DNA of 60,000 nt, from positions 37,516,640-37,576,639 of the forward strand of contig NC_081411.1 of assembly GCF_030272615.1 (NCBI RefSeq). Reading direction: 5' to 3'. This stretch comes from Cryptomeria japonica. Taxonomy: Eukaryota > Streptophyta > Pinopsida > Cupressales > Cupressaceae. Shown here piece after piece: positions 55,471 to 60,000 of the stretch. Every line of letters begins with the position of its first letter. Within the stretch, counting starts at the first letter, position 1. The notes under the pieces are model-generated. The model saw only the letters and a list, made by a program, of their open reading frames with translations. It was not told the DNA's origin and searched no databases. Position numbers and translations under genes: made by a program.

Positions 55471-57190
55471 TTGTTTTTAAAAAAATTACTAGGAAAACAA
55501 ACTTTCTCAGTTTTTCAAACCTCGACATTAGCAGCAAATCTAATACAATTATCAACACTTGAGGCTCCAGTTGGACTTATTCAAATTTTAATCTCAACAT
55601 CAACTTTAGGGTCCACTTCTTCATCAATATTATCCTCATTTGAAAAATATCTCTCTCATTACCAACTAGCTCTCTTATTTGATGGAGTGCAGGTATGACC
55701 AAATAGGTATTTGCCAGATGTGTCTTCCTCAAGTGACATAAATGCAGGAATAAAAGACCAAAGTGAGACATGTAGTATATTTAAAATAGGGAGATCAACT
55801 AGAAGTAAAACGATTAGAAGAAAATTCAATAAACACGTGGAATTTTTCCTTTCTCAAGGGGTGTCATGTTCTTATGATGATGATACCAAAGGTGACATCG
55901 AGGTGTCTTTGAGGTACAAACATCTATAGAAACAATGGGTACCAAGGAACATCCTCCAATAAACACAGTTTTTTGTGTTAACGAGAGGATATATCGTATA
56001 GCACCTTCGTCGTTACATGGTTTGGGCCTATTTTCCATGGATGACATAAAGGTCTGTTTCAAAAAAGTTGCTGAATTGATGGAGTATGCCAGGCCTTGTT
56101 ACAATTATAAAAATTGGATGCAGATTGTTCGATATAAAAAAAGTATCAATAGGTATGCACTGTCAGCAAATTATATACAACAGAAAGATAATGATCAAAG
56201 TAAACAAGTGGTTGTATATATTGATGGAAGGCCAAAATCAATAGGGAATATTGTAGGTTTTATAAATAGTATGCAACCTGGGTCAACTAATAAGCAACCC
56301 AATTGCATATTTAAGGCACGTGAGGGAAATTGTGTATCTATGTGTGATAAAATCAATATGTGTAGGGGAAGAGCTGCTAATCGATTGCAATTTGAATCGT
56401 ATAGATACAAACAAAGTCACTATCATGGAGGCACGGTAAGTACTATATACCATTTAAACCAACCTCCAATTAATGACTCCAATATACCATTTTATTATTT
56501 AGTTTTTATGCTAAGTCTATTGGTTTCATTTTGCTAACGTTTTTATATTTTTTCTTTGTCACAAGGTGACATGGATCCGTCACATAGCATAGAAATGAAT
56601 GTAGGTCTCGACACTTCTATTGAGAAGGTAAACCTCATTTTAATTTTACAAATTAGATAGAAGCAAACTGTTACATTATTATGTTCTTTTCTTGAGTTTT
56701 TGGAGTAATTTTGACAATGTTAATAATATTCTTGTCACAGATAGATGTTTGGTGAAACGGAAAGGGAACTGCATTACCTCATCACCTCTATAAGGATGTG
56801 GACTCAATAGTATTATACAATGATGATATCACATTTACCACAAACCCTATAGAAATGATGAAAATGTTTGTTAGAAAAATTGATAGAGATATTCTTGCTT
56901 TGGCATCCATGAGCCCTCAGATCGATGAAATAAAAGAGAGGGTACAACAATTGATGTGGATAGCACAAAACTTGCAAGTAAGAAATAATGAAAGCTTTAA
57001 TTATAACAAAAGTTCAATAATGGTTTATATTTTATTCATTTTTATGTCATTAACTAAAATATGTACATGTTGTTTTTATAGGATTTTATGCATCCTCATT
57101 AACCCGGTGTCCATGATCAGGGTATTGTTAGTAGTTCAAGTGATGACCATGTTCTATACATTAAAACTACTCCTTCTTTGGACTTGTGAA
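55471..57190 (+). pseudogene. multi-exon SET-domain-like gene in the CACTA region
   Basis: Exon-like pieces lie at 55471-55695, 55711-55929, 55935 to about 56434, about 56566-56628, about 56741-56979 and 57082-57190, several with GT and AG borders. The third reads IYRIAPSSLHGLGLFS, then VVVYIDGRPKSIGNIVGFIN and PGSTNKQPNCIF. This is the layout of a SET domain (HGLGLFS; then GNI..FIN.....PNC, normally RFINHSC.PNC). Lysine methyltransferase activity is doubtful, since NHxC is replaced by NSMQ and the C-terminal Tyr motif is not seen. A frameshift at about 55930 and a TGA in the fifth piece break it. It lies between two CACTA transposase genes and may be an element passenger. Confidence 0.6.
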
Positions 57191-57249
57191 CTTTCTTTTT
57201 TAATGCTAGTGTTATTTAACATACATTTACTATGTAGTTGATGCTCTTT

Positions 57250-58650
57250 GTGACTGATCATTCATACCTTAGGGCAAAAAATCCCCTTACACACCCCTTC
57301 ACTTGTTCTCAACAAACCCCCAACAAATATTTTTTCTAGATCCTTGACTTGGATCAACCTCTCACTTCATCACATAATTTTTGAGAGCTTCATACTGTGA
57401 TTTGTTCTTCACTATCAACTCGCCTCTCACTATACCTTAAAATATACTTACCCCTGTCCTCCAAGAGTGTTCTTTCACTGTCCTCATTTCATTAATGTCT
57501 ACTCCAACTACCCAAGTACTCATAATCTGCACTTACTCATAGAATCCTTACAAATTTCAAAACTGCAAAATAAGGAACCCTAACTACCATTCATTGTGAT
57601 TATCATGAACAAACAAGTAGATTGAAAATTTTTGGCTTATCACTTTGAGCACCCAAAACACATCATACTTGATACTATCTCGAACATATTAGCTCTTCAA
57701 ACATAGTTTGCAACCCATAAACATTGTACACATGCCATTTTTAGTGCATCAACACCTTAGGATCAATGTCCATCATATTGGAGAAGGTTATTTAGATTTG
57801 TTCCAACCTTATTTAATCAATAAAATCCTATTTCAACCAATTGGACATCACACAACAAAACAATATAGTTTGATGTCCCAAAATAGGGAAAACTTTGTCT
57901 CAGTCTGCTAGGGCACTAGTTCTCTTGACATTTGTCCAAACATTGAACATAAGAATAATTCAATATGAAATATATTTGAGTTGACAATAGGAATCCATAA
58001 TTTGAGAAATTTTCAATGACTACATCAATGGATATTAACAAACCCTTGTGACTAACCCAAAACTAAGGGTTCTGGACAGTTTAGAGAAAAACAATTCAAA
58101 CTCTCCTCATTCTTCATGACCATTTCTCTAACCTTGCACAAATTTTTTTTAATTCATTACACTTCACCCTCCAATCCTTGATTAGAAATTTTTAATCTAT
58201 TTGTTTGATGAGAAGAAACTTGAAATAGTGCATGAAACATGTCTGTCATAGAAATTTGAAATTAACAAGTTCGAAAACACAATTTATTTTTTTAATCAAA
58301 CCATAATACATTATAGTGTTCGTCAAGGTGTCTCCTTCCTTTTTCCTTTACACTGCCCTCTTGTCATAAATTTACCTACATTTGTCCTCCTCCATACTGT
58401 TGTATCATTAAGATTAGCATCAAACACTTAAAAAAGTTCATCTTTCTTTACAAACGTCGCCTTATCCGAGGTTAGCCCCACCTGTATTGCTAACTGCAAT
58501 GTTAGCAACACGCAACATGCAGACATCGTCTACTACATGTCATGTTGATCCATTCACTATTGGTAGATCCCTCTTTTTCTCTCTCTTTCATTATGTGTTT
58601 ATTTCCCTTGAAGCGTTCTTTCTTGGGGGAATTTCATAGTGAATTCATTT
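57250..58650. other. sequence without recognised gene
   Basis: No domain, long frame or repeat structure was recognised on either strand. Confidence 0.45.
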
Positions 58651-59570
58651 TCTGCAGTAGGAGATGCACATGAGGATGTGCCAGAGGTGACTACTACTAA
58701 TAGCATACCATTATTTTCTAGATCTTCTCATATTGCTAGTATGAGAACAATGCAGACCACATTGGTGGTGAGCGATGAATAATTGATTCTCTAAAAGATA
58801 CAGAAGGTTCCAAGTACTTTAAAATTATTATTATATATAGTATAATTTTAATTTACTTACTAATAACTCATTTTGGACTAATGATCGCATCATTTTTTGC
58901 AGGAAATGATATTTTTTATAAAATCCTTAATGACATTGTGTTGTAGATATTTAGGCCCATCATACATAAAAGGTGGAACATCATATGTGACCTAACCCTA
59001 ATCCACTATTTTGATTTCATATCATTGCTAGAATTGTTTTCCTTTGATCATTTTCTTGAATTATATCAAAGGTAGATTCAGTTTATTTTTGAATCTAACA
59101 AGTTTATTTTTTCTTTAAAGGTGGAATGACCAAGAAAAAAATTTAAAAGATGAACTCACAAACTGTATGGTTGGGTTGTTCCGAAATGAAACAATCAACA
59201 AAACCAACCTACTTAAAAAAGCTGGTCATATCTAAAGTATGTGAGGGACCAATACAAGATGCATTCAGAGAAGAACATAAAGTATGAGTATCCCCCCATG
59301 ATTCTAGAGAGGGAGTGGAAGGACCTGATTTTGGATGCGAAGGAGAGAATTGAAAGGAAAAAAGGGAAGACAACACTAGATGCCAGAAGAAGGCATGTGA
59401 TACTATTAAGAATGTAATTATGTATTAATTACTCTTTATATTTATATAATCTAACATATTTCAAACTTTTGATAGATTAAGTGACACCTCACAGGCAACC
59501 AAGGAAAGACAAGAAAAGCAGGGGAAACTCAAACTCGGCTCTCGTGGTTATATGAAACTTGCCGCATGAA
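58650..59570 (+). pseudogene. Ptta/En-Spm type transposase (Transposase_24-like) relic
   Basis: Exon-like pieces on + read WNDQEKNLKDELTNCMVGLF, NETINKTNLLKKAGHI, then in other frames YEYPPMILEREWKDLILDAK-type sequence and RLSDTSQATKERQEKQGKLK with LGSRGYMKLAA. This follows the plant Ptta/En-Spm family order: K..H...Y, PP....EW, then the GSRGY..L end. Frameshifts and stops are frequent. In CACTA elements this protein is the second gene beside TNP2, which fits the TNP2 gene at 39.3 kb. Confidence 0.6.
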
Positions 59571-60000
59571 TTGTAAGAATCAGTAAATGAAATATCGCAT
59601 CAAAAAATTTATAAATTGCAAAAAAAAGTTTTTTTATCAAACAATACAAGAAAAATTCACGATACTAAGAAAAAATTTAGGGCTCTGAATTCAATAGAGC
59701 ACCCATAGAAGATGACAAGAGAATTGCCTACCAACAAAGCTATACAATTGTGGTTGAATGACTATGAGAATTGAGTGGGCAAACATGAGATTCTAATGCA
59801 TCTGTTACAAGGGTAAATAAGCTAAATAAAAATGACTTCAAATTAAATACTTTACCAATAATCTATTTGATGTTAAGTTCCAACATAAAGTGAGTATATG
59901 CTTTTTAAATAAGCAAGAAATGATAACAATGTGCATGACAGTGGAATGTAGCCTGTTAATCATGGAACACAACTTGGACATGAAGGTTCGGATGTGCATC
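59571..60000. other. AT-rich sequence to the window edge, no gene recognised
   Basis: It may contain further decayed exons of the transposase region. Nothing could be assigned. Confidence 0.4.

Noticed and set aside
45690-55475. Target duplication of the 9.8-kb element (GTTAA / GTTTG)
   Set aside because: Only three bases match, and the LTR end is ambiguous because AGTTAATGT occurs at both LTR ends.

Overview
This window is plant nuclear DNA: AT-rich, almost wholly transposable-element (TE) derived, with GT-AG introns in a transposase gene, plant-lineage retrotransposons and decayed relics of plant gene families (PPR, short-chain dehydrogenase). The low gene density, long nested elements and old LTR copies suggest a large, slowly purged genome such as a conifer or other gymnosperm. 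That taxonomic guess is inference. I see no intact host gene, no rRNA or tRNA gene and no CRISPR array.

Layout. (1) 583-2883: a 2.3-kb non-autonomous LTR element with a 5-bp target duplication, next to a minus-strand dehydrogenase relic (2889-3205). (2) 3654-10168: a 6.5-kb LTR element with a zinc-knuckle gag and a long second reading frame of unknown function in place of pol. It abuts the 3' LTR of a minus-strand Ty1/copia element whose pol lies at 10690-11809 and 29140-29354. (3) 11810-29134: a 17.3-kb Ty3/gypsy element of the Tat/Ogre type, inserted exactly inside the copia reverse transcriptase (TSD GAGAC, 784-bp LTRs about 0.9 % diverged). It has one open frame for gag-PR-RT-RH-aRNH-INT on + and an antisense plant-mobile-domain gene between pol and the 3' LTR. 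(4) 29.4-39 kb: old debris, namely a gag knuckle, minisatellites, an unrecognised 472-codon minus frame with 12 stops and no frameshift, a copia gag relic and a PPR relic. (5) 39.3-59.6 kb: pieces of one or more En/Spm (CACTA) elements (TNP2, SET-domain-like exons, Ptta-type transposase). They are split by a 1.3-kb insertion and by a 9.8-kb minus-strand non-autonomous Tat-like element (45702-55468).

How the parts relate. The 17.3-kb Tat element and the 9.8-kb pol-less element share an identical 25-bp polypurine-tract region preceded by a hairpin, a homologous leader block with an invariant 8-bp stem, a block just after pol, and arrays of a GCG(T/C)(C/T)TGTG motif at a 20-bp period in the 5' leader. 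They look like an autonomous element and a parasite keeping the cis signals for mobilisation. In the Tat element the same array also appears inverted, upstream of the antisense gene. Premature stops in its sense and antisense frames are all explicable as C-to-T changes of Gln or Arg codons with no frameshifts, which suggests methylation-linked decay.

All protein assignments come from reading translations by eye. No database search was possible.
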